Assembly (NCBI GenBank): GCA_033060915.1
Contig: CM065397.1
Location: 23,900,501 to 23,964,500 of the forward strand
Direction of reading: 5' to 3'
DNA length: 64,000 nucleotides
Origin: Euryodendron excelsum
Lineage: Eukaryota; Streptophyta; Magnoliopsida; Ericales; Pentaphylacaceae
A program made the translations under genes and the position numbers. Under the pieces are notes generated by a model that worked only from the letters and a program-made list of their open reading frames with translations, had not been told where the DNA came from and searched no databases. This document shows positions 35,210 through 45,623 of the stretch, piece after piece (the stretch's first letter is position 1; each line of letters opens with the position of its first letter).

Positions 35210-35421
35210 AAGTTCTTTCAATTTTTTTTTTTAAACTTTTTGAAACACTTGTATCTTTTTTGTTTCTTGTAATGAAAGAAGATTTCTTTATTTTAATTAG
35301 ATAGTTTTAGCTTCATTTATCTTCTAAATGAATCCAAACTCTTGATTCTGGCCTTTATAGAATACTTTTTCTTCCTTGACTTTGGTAAAACCAGGTTATA
35401 ATAATTAATTTTTTCTTTCAT

Positions 35422-35683
35422 TTGGCCTTCACTAGGGGACCTGCCTAACTTGGGCAAGACCAAGTTTTCACACTTGGTTTCTTTTTGCTAAGGCCTTCAT
35501 TGGCCGACCTGCCCAAAGTGAACAGGATCAAGGTTTTACCCCTAGTTTGTTTAAGAATTTCGTTGGCCGACCTACCCAACTTGGACAGGACCAAGCTTTT
35601 ACACTTGGTTTTTTAGACTTCATTGGCCGACCTACCTAACTTGGATAGGACCAAATTTTTACACTTGGTTTTTTATTTAGTTT
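35422..35683 (-). repeat. E2 3' region tandem repeats, four units of 60-67 bp
   Basis: The core GGCCGACCT occurs at 35502, 35565 and 35625, with a diverged copy at 35435. Each unit also contains ACCAAG...CTTGGT arms separated by eight bases, so each could fold as a small hairpin. Tandem repeats between pol and the 3' LTR are known in the Tat lineage. Confidence 0.8.
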
Positions 35684-35789
35684 TGTTTAACTCATCTTTG
35701 TTACCATGGCTTCAAAGATAAGAGTCGTTGAGTCAACATTTCTTCATTAAAAATGCACAACCTGTGCAAATAGAGGAGACATCAAGGTT

Positions 35790-36990
35790 AGCTTTCAACT
35801 GATAGAACTTTTTCAAATTGTTTGCATTCCATGGTCGGGGTAGCTGGTGCCCTTCTTTAATAGTTTCTAGCCAATATGCCCCCACGCTGACTTGTGATGT
35901 AACTCTATACGGGCCCTCCTAGTTGAGACCAAGCTTTCTATCTACCAGATTCTTTATTGTCCCCAGCACTTTTCTGAGCACTAAGTCTCTAGGGACAACA
36001 GTTCTTGGCTGAACCCACTTGTTGTAAGATCAGCTAAGCTGTTACTGATATCTAATGAGCTTAAGTAGGGCCGCCTCTCTCTTATCTTCAATAAGGTTCA
36101 AATCTCTTGCCAAGGTCTGATCATTAAGCCCAGTGTTAAATGTTACAGATCTAATTGTTGGGAATTCGACCTTCAGGGGTATAACTACTTCAATTCCATA
36201 TGCCATTAAAAAGGGGGTTTCACCAGTAGACCTCATTGGAGTGGTTCTATAGGACCATATGACACTGGGCAACTCTTCTACCTATCTTCCATTAGCTTTT
36301 TCCAACCTCTTCTTGATTCTGTTCAATATTTTTTTGTTGGATACTTCGTCTTGTCCGTTGCACTGTGGATAAGCTAGTTTTAAATAATAATTTCTGATCC
36401 CAAGTTCATCACAGAATCCTCTAAACATATTTTCGTCGAACTGGGTGCCGTTGTCCGAGACCAGTGCACGTGGTATGTCATACCTTAAAATTATATTCCT
36501 CCAAGCAAATCTCTTTGCATCTATTTCCCTGATCATTGACAAGGGCTCTGCTTCCACCCACTTGGTGAAATAATTTCTTACGATCATAAGGAATCTCTTG
36601 TTTCCCAAAGTTAGGGTAAAGGGCCGACTATGTTCAATCCCCATTGGGCAAAAAGGCCAGGGGCTGGTAATAGTTGTGAGGTCTTTGGTTGGTTATTGAA
36701 TTAATGGTGAGAACTTCTGGCATTTCTCACACTTCAGTACATACTGAGCTGGATCTTTATGTATATATGGTCACCAATAGCCATGCAAGATAGCTTGGTG
36801 GGCGAGCGACCTTCCGCCAACATGGTATCCACAAATCCCTTCATAAATTTTGAACAGAATACTCTGTACTTTATCTGGATGAATACAATATGAGTAAGGA
36901 CCTGTGAAAGATCTTTTATATAGCTCATTGCTAGGTGACAACTAGTACTTTAGTGATTTATGCTTCATCTTCATCGCTTTATTTTTGTCC
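35790..36990 (-). pseudogene. E2 integrase remnant
   Basis: Order on the minus strand: zinc-binding region (36870-36720) with GYHVGGRSLAHQA and KCEKC, interrupted by one stop; catalytic core (open 36644-36282) with YFTKWVEAE, SDNGTQFD and NGQDEVSNK; then WSYRTTPMRSTGETPF (36272-36200); and the tail with EGPYRVTSQ and PRPWNANNLKKFY near 35850-35790. The first catalytic Asp, expected before YFTKW, is Asn, while the Asp in SDNGT and the Glu in EVSNK are kept. No chromodomain follows, consistent with Tat. Frame breaks at 36275 and before 36660 inactivate it. Confidence 0.8.
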
Positions 36991-36999
36991 TTAGGTAAC

Positions 37000-37660
37000 T
37001 CATCTCTATTGAGGTAGGCAATGATTGGATCCATTCAAGACAGTGCTAGCTCTTCTATGGCTAGTGTTGCTCCTCTTCTTAAAAGATGCTTAGGCTAGCC
37101 AAGGTCTCGACATGGATTGTTCTCTTTGAGCCTGACTTCAAGGCTGCTGCGAGTGTTGCCAAAGCATCAACGTAAGTGTTACTGTCATGGCCGATCTGGC
37201 ATATCTTGTATTTATTGAACTTCTTCAGTAATTCTTATGTCTTTACCAAGTACTGTGGCATCCTGTCATTCTTATCTGCGTATTCCCCTATAATCTGGTT
37301 CACCACGAGCTGTGAATCTGAATAGCTGCTTATCTTGACAATATTTAGCTTTACAGCTCAGTGGAATCCTCGAGTAGAGCCTGGTATTCTAACTGATTGT
37401 TTGAGGTGGTAAACTCCAGTTTTATAGCTTGTTCAATTGCCATGCCATCCGGTATGATCAGGACCATGCTCGACCCTATCCCCCTATCATTGGATATTCT
37501 GTCTACGAAGAGTTTCCAATGATCAGTAGTCTTCCATATCTCTAATGTGGGATCGTTATCCAGTAGCTCGATAGTAGGCATTGAATTGGCTTCCTGTGAC
37601 AGTTCAACAGAAAATTCAACAATAAAATCAGCAACCACCTAACCTTTCATTGTCGATCTA
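37000..37660 (-). pseudogene. E2 second (archaeal-type) RNase H domain
   Basis: The frame (37638-37351) reads WKLFVDRISNDRGIGSSMVL and later LEFTTSNNQLEYQALL. This is the extra RNase H that Tat-lineage elements carry between the ordinary RNase H and integrase; the FVD and NNQLEYQAL blocks are its hallmarks. The residue after the first Asp (usually Gly) is Arg. A stop at 37351 and several more to 37000 end the useful frame. This domain is the main evidence for the Tat assignment, with the antisense gene. Confidence 0.75.
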
Positions 37661-38200
37661 GGTTGATACTTGATATCGAACTCGTCCAACTCCACTGCCT
37701 ATTTTGCTATTCTTCTGGAGAAGTTTGCTCTTCGAAGGAGTGGTTTTAACTGATAATCAGTGAGGATAATAATAGTATGGGCTCTGAAGTAGTGCACCAA
37801 CTTGCGTGATGCCATCACTAATACAAGAGCCAATTTTTCCAAGGGTAGATATCTTACTTCTGCCCTTAGAAGAGTCTTGCTGACATAGTAGACTAGCTTC
37901 TGTTGTCTGCCTTATTGCCGAAGTAAAATGGCACTAACGTTGTGCTCTGAAACAGCTAGGTATAGATAAAGCTCATCATGCTTGAACGGAGTGGAAAGGA
38001 ATGGTGGTTGAGCCAAGTATCTTTTTAAGTCAACAAGGGCTTGGTCACAGTCCAATCCCCGGCCAAACTTCTCTTGTTTCTTCAGGAATTGGAAAAATGG
38101 TCGGCACTTATCTGAAGATCGGCTGATGAATCTATTCATGGCTGTTGCCATCCCAGTCAACTTCTGAACTTCTTTAATGTTTTTTGGAGCTTGGATGTTC
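37661..38200 (-). pseudogene. E2 RT connection and first RNase H
   Basis: 38160-37912 encodes MNRFISRSSDKCRPFFQFLK, then ALVDLKRYLAQPPFLSTP and LYLYLAVSEHNVSAIL, the end of RT and start of RNase H. The next frame continues with KLVYYVSKTL, YLPLEKLALVLV and RRIAK, with a frame change at 37912 and a stop near 37700. The domain order is complete but the frame is broken. Confidence 0.8.
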
Positions 38201-38230
38201 TGGATAGCATTGATTTATTATGGATCCGCT

Positions 38231-38870
38231 TCAATTCCTCGATGCATAACCAAGAATCCCAAGAATTTCCCTAAACACACATTTAGAGGCATTGAGTCTC
38301 ATCTTATACTTCTTTAGGATGTAGAACACTCCTTTCAAATTACCAAGATGAAGCCTGCCGACCTTGCTTTTAACTACTATATCATCAATGTATACTTCAA
38401 CTGTACTGTCGATGTGCTCATTAAACATTTTTGTGACCAGTCTTTGATAGGTAGCACCGACATTCTTTAGCCTAAAGCAAAACTTTATAGCAAAAAATAC
38501 CTCTTGGGGTGATAAAGGCGGTCTTCTCTTAGTCATCTTCATGGAATGGTATTTGATGGTATTGACGATAGGCATCGAGAAAGCTCATTCTTTCATATCC
38601 TACAGTTGCATCTATGAGTTGGTCAATCTTTGGAAGAGGGAAAGGATCGTTGGAGCATACTTTGTTTAGGTTGGTAAAGTTCACGCATACCCTCCACTTG
38701 CCATTCTTCTTTTTCACCACAACTGTGTTAGATAGCCAACGTGGGTAGAACACTTCTCTAATTACCCCTGCTTCAAAGAGCCTTTCTACTTCATCAATTA
38801 CTGCATCTATGTGCTGCGTAGCTACCCTCCTTCCCCTTTAAACCAAAGGTCAGCACTGTGGATCAACGTT
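38231..38870 (-). pseudogene. E2 reverse transcriptase domain
   Basis: From the N-terminal side: [46 protein letters not shown], then after a frame change near 38530 [13 protein letters not shown] and [13 protein letters not shown]. The YIDD catalytic motif is intact. A second frame change falls between the QIPF segment and RLKNVGA. The domain is otherwise well conserved and typical of Tat-lineage Pol. Confidence 0.85.
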
Positions 38871-39080
38871 ATGTCTATGACAGGCTACCTCTGGGTCGAT
38901 TCCCAGCATATCATACAGGGTCCAAGCAAAGATTTTGATGTAGCACATCAGCTGTTCAATCAGCAACTTTTCTTCATTTTTGGACAAGGACATACCGATC
39001 ACAAAATACTTCTCTTTGTCATGCCGATCTATTTCTATTCTCTTTAGATCTTCCCCGGCCTTCTTTTCAGGTTTCTGCCC

Positions 39081-39738
39081 GACATATGGGTGTGTCCTTA
39101 TAAAGCTCCATCATTTGGACCTTGCCCACTTTTTCTTTGATGGCACAAGCTGTTAGAAAACACAGCTTTGCCACCACCTGGTCTCCTCTGATCTCCCTGA
39201 CACCTTTAGGGGTTAGGAAGCGAATTTGTTGGTGGCAGGTGAATGGTATAGCCTTCATTAGGTACAACCACATCTGACCTATGATTACATTGAAGGGGGA
39301 AGGCACGTCAACAACTGGGAACTCAGTTTGCAGCATAATTTCTCCAATGACTATTGGCATTGCCACCTTTCCTAGTGGCCACATTGAACTTGAATTAAAG
39401 CCGATCAAGGGGTTCAGAGATGGCTGTAAGTCAGAATCTTTTAATTCTAAATTTTTGAAGAAATTGTAATACATGACCTCAGATGAGCTTCCTTAGTCAA
39501 TTAAAATTCTTTTGATGTCGAATCCCCAAGTCCCAATGTCACCACTAATGCATCATTGTGGGGTGTTTGAACTCCTACTAAATCATCATCAGTAAAAGTT
39601 ATAGCCTCAGTACTTATGCCGACCTTGACCTCCTTGGCCGAGGGCTCAACTTGCATCACTTGTCGTAGGTGTGCCACTTTTTGGATCTCTATCCAATACT
39701 TATGAGGATCTACATGTGCCGACCCCGCTGATCTATGT
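39081..39738 (-). pseudogene. E2 protease domain and gag-pol junction
   Basis: The minus strand reads ITFTDDDLVGVQTPHNDAL, VVTLGLGD, then RILID-stop-GSSSEVMYY, LIGFNSS and FNVIIGQMWL. HNDALVVT and LIDxGSS are the landmarks of the Tat-lineage protease; the active-site Asp is present but is followed by TAG, probably from CAG. After the stop the frame is open to 39067 and includes REIRGDQVVAKLCF. Upstream the sequence is cut at 39738 by the family F insertion. Confidence 0.8.
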
Positions 39739-41040
39739 TGTCGCGCCCCAGTTTTTGGGTCCACCAAGTCCTTTCGGCTCGGGAAAACACAAAACTCTGT
39801 CATTAGAACTTATCCTCCTAAAAGGACGAGTGCGACTAGGTTTAAACTTGAAATTGGTTTGATTAAGGGCTTTTTAGAAAAATAGGAGTCGCCACCTAAA
39901 ACTAAGTATTAATCCAAAGATTAAACCTAGGGTTTTTGGAATGGGTTTTGAAAGACTCCCTCGAGAGAGGGTTTTTAAGAAAATAGGTTGTTTGGCAACC
40001 TTTGGAAAGATTTAAGCCATTTTTTAAAATAACTCCATTTTGGTCTTCTGAAAATAGAAATCTATGGTCTGGGGGTTGGTTACGTGTAGGAAGATATCGT
40101 AAGATCATCACCCCACCCTACCCTTTCAGTACCTACATGTCTCTTAGTTCACTCACTAGAATGGTCGGTTACTATTATTCACTTAATATCCACTTTAGAA
40201 TTTTGAAAAAGGGGTTTAGTCATCACTTTTTGGATTAATGATGCATGACGCAAGTTTTGGAAGAAGTTTGAAAATATGGGAGTTTTGAAGGGGTTTGAGA
40301 TAGTAACTTTGAATTGGTAGAAATTTTTGAAAAGGGGATTGGGGTTGAAATAGGAGTTATGACTGCACCACTTTAGGTTGCCTACGTATCTCATTTGGCA
40401 AGAATCAGGTCATTCGTAGTTCAAGCTAGAGCCTAATGGAAAATAGGTGCATTAGGGCCTTTAAAAAGTTTTGAAGACACTTTGGGGTCTTAGGAAAAGT
40501 TTGAAGACACTTTGTGGTCTTTGAAAAAAGAGAACTTGAGAGTTTTGATTTGGAATCGAATGTTGGAGTGTTTTTGAAATAGACTTTGAAGGCTTTTGAA
40601 AGCGCTCTTAAAATGGGATTTTGAAGTGTTTTAAAATATTTTTGGAACAACTCGAGAGAGTTTTGAAAATGTTTTGAAGTGGTTGGAGGCAGGGTTTTGA
40701 AGTGTTTTAATAAACGGGTCTTTAAAAAGCTTTTGAAAGTGGTTTTTGAAAACGCTTAGGACTTTGGAACCCTAATATAGACAACTTTGGAGGTTGTTCT
40801 TGATATATCACCTTCCTTTGGAATCCCTAACCATGGAAGGGATAGGGACATCTAGGGTTCTGAGTTCCTGAAAATATTTTTAGAAATATTTTGAAGATGG
40901 AGTGTAGGAACATTTGAAGAGGTTGTGGAGTTGGTTTTTGAAATCTCAAGAGAGTAGGAGGTTTTGGAAAAATGAGTTATGAGGATAATTTTAAATAGAA
41001 AGATCATTTAAAAGAGGTCCATGAGTTGGAATCTTAAAAT

Positions 41041-41365
41041 ATATCAACCTAGGTTGGTTTGGCCTAAGGTTAAGGGTGACCTAAGGTTAACTAACTTGGG
41101 TTAGGTTAACCTAGGGTTAAGGTGGCCTAAGGTTAACTAACTAAGGTTGGGTTAACCTAGGGTTTGGACAACTAAGGTTAAGTTAGACTAGGGTTGGATT
41201 GACCTAGGGTTAACTAACTAGGGTTTGGTTAACCTAGGGTTAACTGACTTGGGTTAAGTTAACCTAAGGTTGGACAACTAGGGTCAAATTAACCTAGGGT
41301 GTATTGGACGAGGGTTAGGTCAAGCTAATGTTGGATAAATAGGGTCAAGTTAACCTATGGTTGGA
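41041..41365 (-). repeat. Telomere-like degenerate array in family F copy 4
   Basis: About 15 loose repeats of GGTTAACCTAGGGTTAACT with GGTTAA/TTAACC flanks at 15-25 bp spacing. Many units are near-palindromes centred on CCTAGG. Copies 2 and 6 have short versions at the same place (15045-15110 and 56130-56200). Confidence 0.75.
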
Positions 41366-42481
41366 TTGGAAGATGGTTTTGAAAGGTGATTTTATGCATT
41401 TTTGAAAAGAGTTTTGGAAAACAAATCATGTTATGCAAAGGACTTTGGTTGACAACCCTTTTGGAGATCATTTCCATGAAAATTTGACTTTAGCCAAGAA
41501 TATGGTTTATATGGTCGGTGCTTGAAAACCATTTCAAAGGAGGTTTTCTTAGGGCCATTATAACCTTTATCTTGAAAAGATTAGGAGCTTTAAAAATCAA
41601 CCTAATAATGACAACTTTTGGAAAGCCATTTTGAATGCAAAGATGGAGAGAATAAATCTTTGGAAACCATTTTTAAAGGAAACCATTCCAACAAGTTAGG
41701 GTTCCTATGGCCAATGCAAAGGGAGACCACTCGAGAGAGGGTTCCATAGGGCCATTCCAACCACTAATCTTGAGAGAATAGAAACCTTAGAAATCCAACA
41801 ATTTGAAAATCACTTTTGTGTAAGAACAAAAATATAAAGGAACCATTCTAACAATTTAAGGCTCCTATGGCCAATATAAAAGGGAGACCACTCAAAAGAG
41901 GGCTCCATGGGGTCATTTCAACTACTAAACTTGAGAGAATAGAAACCTTGGGAATTAGGGAGTTTGAAAACCCTTTTTATGCAAGTTAGAATGCAAAGAT
42001 ACAAAAGTGTGAGTTAGGGGTTAATGGGGGATTTTCTAAGGCATGTTTTCTAAAATCTTATCCTAAATTTCAAGGGACCAACTCTTAGAACCTTTTTTAA
42101 GGAAGTATTGAATTTAAAAATGGCATGGAAATAAGAATAGTGTAAGCTTTGAAAAACATAATTATGAACATGAAAATAAAGCTAAGCACACAAAACATAA
42201 ATAAGATAGCAATATGCAAGAGGGTCGTGAATACATACAAGGCTTTAGGCTATATCACATAATCAAGGGGCTCCAAGGCCATACTATCTTAAAGTAGGCT
42301 AGTGAGAGATCCTCCTACATGGTGGCTCTCACTAACTTTCCTCTAGGCATGAACTAGGAGCCCTCTTGTTCCAAGCATGCAAGAAAGAGAGGGTAAAAGA
42401 TGGGGATTAAAATAGAGAATAGCCTAAGTAAGCTAGGAGGGAGAAGAGAGGAGTGGAGGAAGACAAAAATGTAAAAGAAAT

Positions 42482-42486
42482 ACCAC
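42482..42486 (-). promoter_or_regulatory. Candidate 5' splice site, family F copy 4
   Basis: On the minus strand GTG is followed by GTATTT, with GT at 42483-42482, 263 bp after the TATA box. It is the weakest of the six but the GT is kept. Confidence 0.35.
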
Positions 42487-42746
42487 ATTTTGCCTTCAAT
42501 ATACTTGCAATCTTCTATAGATGCCTTGACTTGAACTTGGATGGCTTCAAATAGGCTTGAGGGGTTGAAAGGAGGAGTTCTATGGTGTATGGGGCTATGT
42601 AGGTGAAGTGTGTGGGTTAGGGGAAGGTGAAATCTAGCCTAAGTGTTGGAAGAGTGGAATATACATAGAGATTCGAGATTCTGAAAAAGTTTCAACAGAG
42701 CTTCCCATTAATTTTCGGTTCTGAAATATGTAAAGGGGGAGGCCTA

Positions 42747-42754
42747 TATTTATA
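42747..42754 (-). promoter_or_regulatory. TATA box of family F copy 4
   Basis: TATAAATA on the minus strand, in the context GTTTATAAATATAGGCC, at the place of the TATA boxes of the other copies. Confidence 0.7.
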
Positions 42755-42772
42755 AACAACCTAGGAGAGGCC

Positions 42773-42834
42773 TGGCGCATGTGCTACATGCACTTGACCA
42801 AAATTTACCTTGGCGTATGTAGCACATGTGCCAG
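42773..42834. promoter_or_regulatory. Inverted repeat upstream of the TATA box, family F copy 4
   Basis: TGGCGCATGTGCTACAT and ATGTAGCACATGTGCCA pair at 16 of 17 positions around a loop of about 25 bp. It occupies the place where other copies have GGCGCC palindromes but has a different sequence. Confidence 0.6.
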
Positions 42835-43613
42835 TACTGTTCTATTACCAGAATGCCCCGTGGCACCCATTGTACTGGCTAAATCCTGACGGTTGATCAA
42901 ACGTTGGTCGATTTGATTAAAATCTGGGCGCATATAGCATACGCTCCACCACCAAAAGTGTTCGTTTAAACTTTACCTCGATAACTGAGCCAACCGGGAA
43001 GGTTTCGGAGGAATCGGTTGCACCCAAGGTGTTCTCCTAGGGTTTCTCATGAACTTTTATGTTTTCGAGAAGTTGGAATGATGTTCAGAAGTGTAGGATA
43101 TCGTCTCAGAAATGTGCATTAAATTGCCTCTCTACGGAGCGTTTGTGATACGCTCTGTGGGGGATCGAAAGTAGCTATTTTTGTGTCGCATGAATGAGGC
43201 CTTCGGGAAGCGATCCCTCCAATCAGGCCGTACCAATGGAAAGTACTCTGGAAATACTTTCAGGAATTCCCTAATTTACGCATTTCTCAAGTTGTTTGAT
43301 GGTGCATTTTAATTAGGGAATTGGAGAAAGAGTCAAACTTGGCAGAGTGTCTGTGGGGCGCTCCAGGGGTTACCAAAAGAAGTAATTTTCAAGTCACGTG
43401 ATGAGGAGTTTCAAGAAGCAATCTATTCGATCGAACTGTATCGATGGAAAGACCTATGAACGAGCTTTCGGGAATTCCTTGGTTAATGCATTTCTCAAGT
43501 CATTTGACGGCGCATTATAACCAAGGAATCAGGAGAAAAGGCAATTTAGGCAGAGCGTATGCGAGACGCGCTGGGGAACTTTTAACGAGTTATGGGTGTT
43601 TAGCGTTGTAAGG

Positions 43614-45623
43614 TGTTGGCCCAAAAGGCAACCCAACGGGGGTGAATTGGGTTTTTCGAAGATTAATAACAATTAAGATTAATTAAAATTAATCTAAACA
43701 ATTTAACAGTGATCAATCTATATGTAATGCAATGTAATTAGCAGAAAAAAAAAAAAAACAAAGCAATAAAAAGAACACAAAGATTTACCAAGATTCAACC
43801 ACAATCCGTGGTCTACATCCTCACCCTAAGATCCCCTTAAAGTCTTCCTCCACTATGTAATCTCTAATTACAAATGGGTGCTGATTGACCAAGTGCTCAG
43901 CTCACTATACACAAGAACTTCTACCCAAGTTCTTCAGCCACTAAGTGGTTTTGTCCAAGCTCTACTCAAACTTACAAGAGTTTTTCTTTTCCAAGAGAAC
44001 TCTCAAAGTCTCACTTACAAGTGTATAAAGATATACAAGTAACTTACAGACTCTCTAACGAGAGTGGATTATACAATCAAAGCTCACAAAGTGAAGACAA
44101 GAAGAATGTTCAGGAATTTCAATTGATCAGTCAATGGATTGTTGTTTCTTGTCTCTCTTCTTGTTATAAATGCAGCTGGAAGCTTGTATATAAACCTCTG
44201 TGTTGATTTCATCCGTTGGAGGTTGTTGGGGTTTAATTAATGCACGTCCAATCCGTTATAACGTTAGAAAAACTAGTCGTTATATCTCAGGGGTAGACTC
44301 CAGGCTTAAAGAGTCAACTCTTCTGGTTCTGCATTTGCCAAATATTGTCCACTATATTCATGAGTCTACTCTTCATATTAATGAGTCGGCTCATTAATCA
44401 TTCTGTCTTCATGTCATTTTGCTTCTGCCTTTAGGAGGCGACTCTTCAATTTCATGAGTCAGCTCTTTGCACAGAAATCTTACTTCAATCATCAAGAGTC
44501 GATTCTTTATTTTCAAGAGTCGGCCCATTGCTCATTCGGTCTTTAGGTTTTCTGCTTCTGTCTTTATTAGTCGGCTCCTCATTTTCATAAGTCGACTCAT
44601 TGCACATTTTGTCTTCAATTCATTTGCGTCTGTCTTCATGAGACGACTCTTCATTTTAATGAGTCGGCTTATTGTCCAGAAATCTGCTTTCTGACTTACA
44701 ATGATCCAGTTCATCTTAGCAATAGTATAAGATCTTCAAAGAGTCTTCTCTATGGGGTATGATGATCAATCAAAATTCTTTTACTCATCAGAGATAACTT
44801 CTATTCAATTTGGATTGAACCATTCATTTGGTATTCATTTCTTCTTGATTTCCAAACTGTTAGAGCTTCATTAAATCGACTTTGATCTCTTCTTCTTTGT
44901 TTGCAAAGCTTCCTTTTTCATTGTAGAACAATCTCTTTCAATGCCAAGCTTTCTCTATTATGTAGAGCTTCACAATACCTCATTGCCAATTTCTTCTCTT
45001 TGCTAGCAATTCTTCTATCTTTTTTAAAATCACTTCAATGAGATTTTTGTAAGCTTGATAAAATTTCTTCATACACATTGTCCTCATTGATTCTTTATAT
45101 CTCAGACTAATTCTTCACTTGGATTTCATATAGAGATTAGGCAATCAATATGAATCTTCTTCTCAAGCAGCTTCCAATCACATTATCTTGAATCGACCTT
45201 TTGCACACTTGATGAAGTCCTCTTTTGAGCTTTTTCAATCTTTTCACAATCAAATCATCTTCAACTGACTTAGCACACTCTGATGAAGTTTTCAATCTTT
45301 CTGAGTGCAAGACAACTTTATTGAGTCTATGTATACTTGATGAAAGCCTTATTTGAACACCTTCAATCTCCCCCAATGCAAATCATGTGTTTGAAGTAGA
45401 AATAGGCGTTAATGCTCTGTTTGGTTTATTACATAACTTTTAGAATTCATTGTTTGATCTTGAGCTTGCCGTGCAGTCAGTTTGACATGTATTAGACTTA
45501 AGATTAAACTTTAAGTCTAAATTATAAACTTTATTAATCTGTACACTAAGTAAATGCATTAGTAAAATAACAAAAGGTTTAGTTATCATCAAAATCAACA
45601 TAGAAATCAACCTTGAGTCAACA
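43614..45623 (+). mobile_element. 2.0-kb LTR of another family, nested in copy 4
   Basis: It begins TGTTGGCCCAAAAGGCAACC and ends CCTTGAGTCAACA; TGTTG and CAACA are inverted ends. TAAGG (43609-43613) and TATGG (45624-45628) match at four of five. The start, with CAACCCAACGGGGGTGAATT, is a kind commonly seen in plant LTRs, but I cannot name the family or be sure of strand. There is no PBS or coding region, so it looks like a solo LTR or a small non-autonomous element. Repeats at 44383-44670 fill its centre. Confidence 0.6.
44293..44680. repeat. GAGTCGGCTC degenerate array, about 62-74 bp period
   Basis: GAGTCGGCTCATT-like cores occur at 44383, 44456, 44517, 44589 and 44661, alternating with GACTCTTCATTTT half-units, so each unit has inverted GAGTC/GACTC halves. 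Confidence 0.75.

Noticed and set aside
41041..41365. Interstitial telomere
   Set aside because: Repeats lack a 7-bp TTTAGGG register; the array is degenerate, palindromic and located inside an LTR with short versions in other copies.
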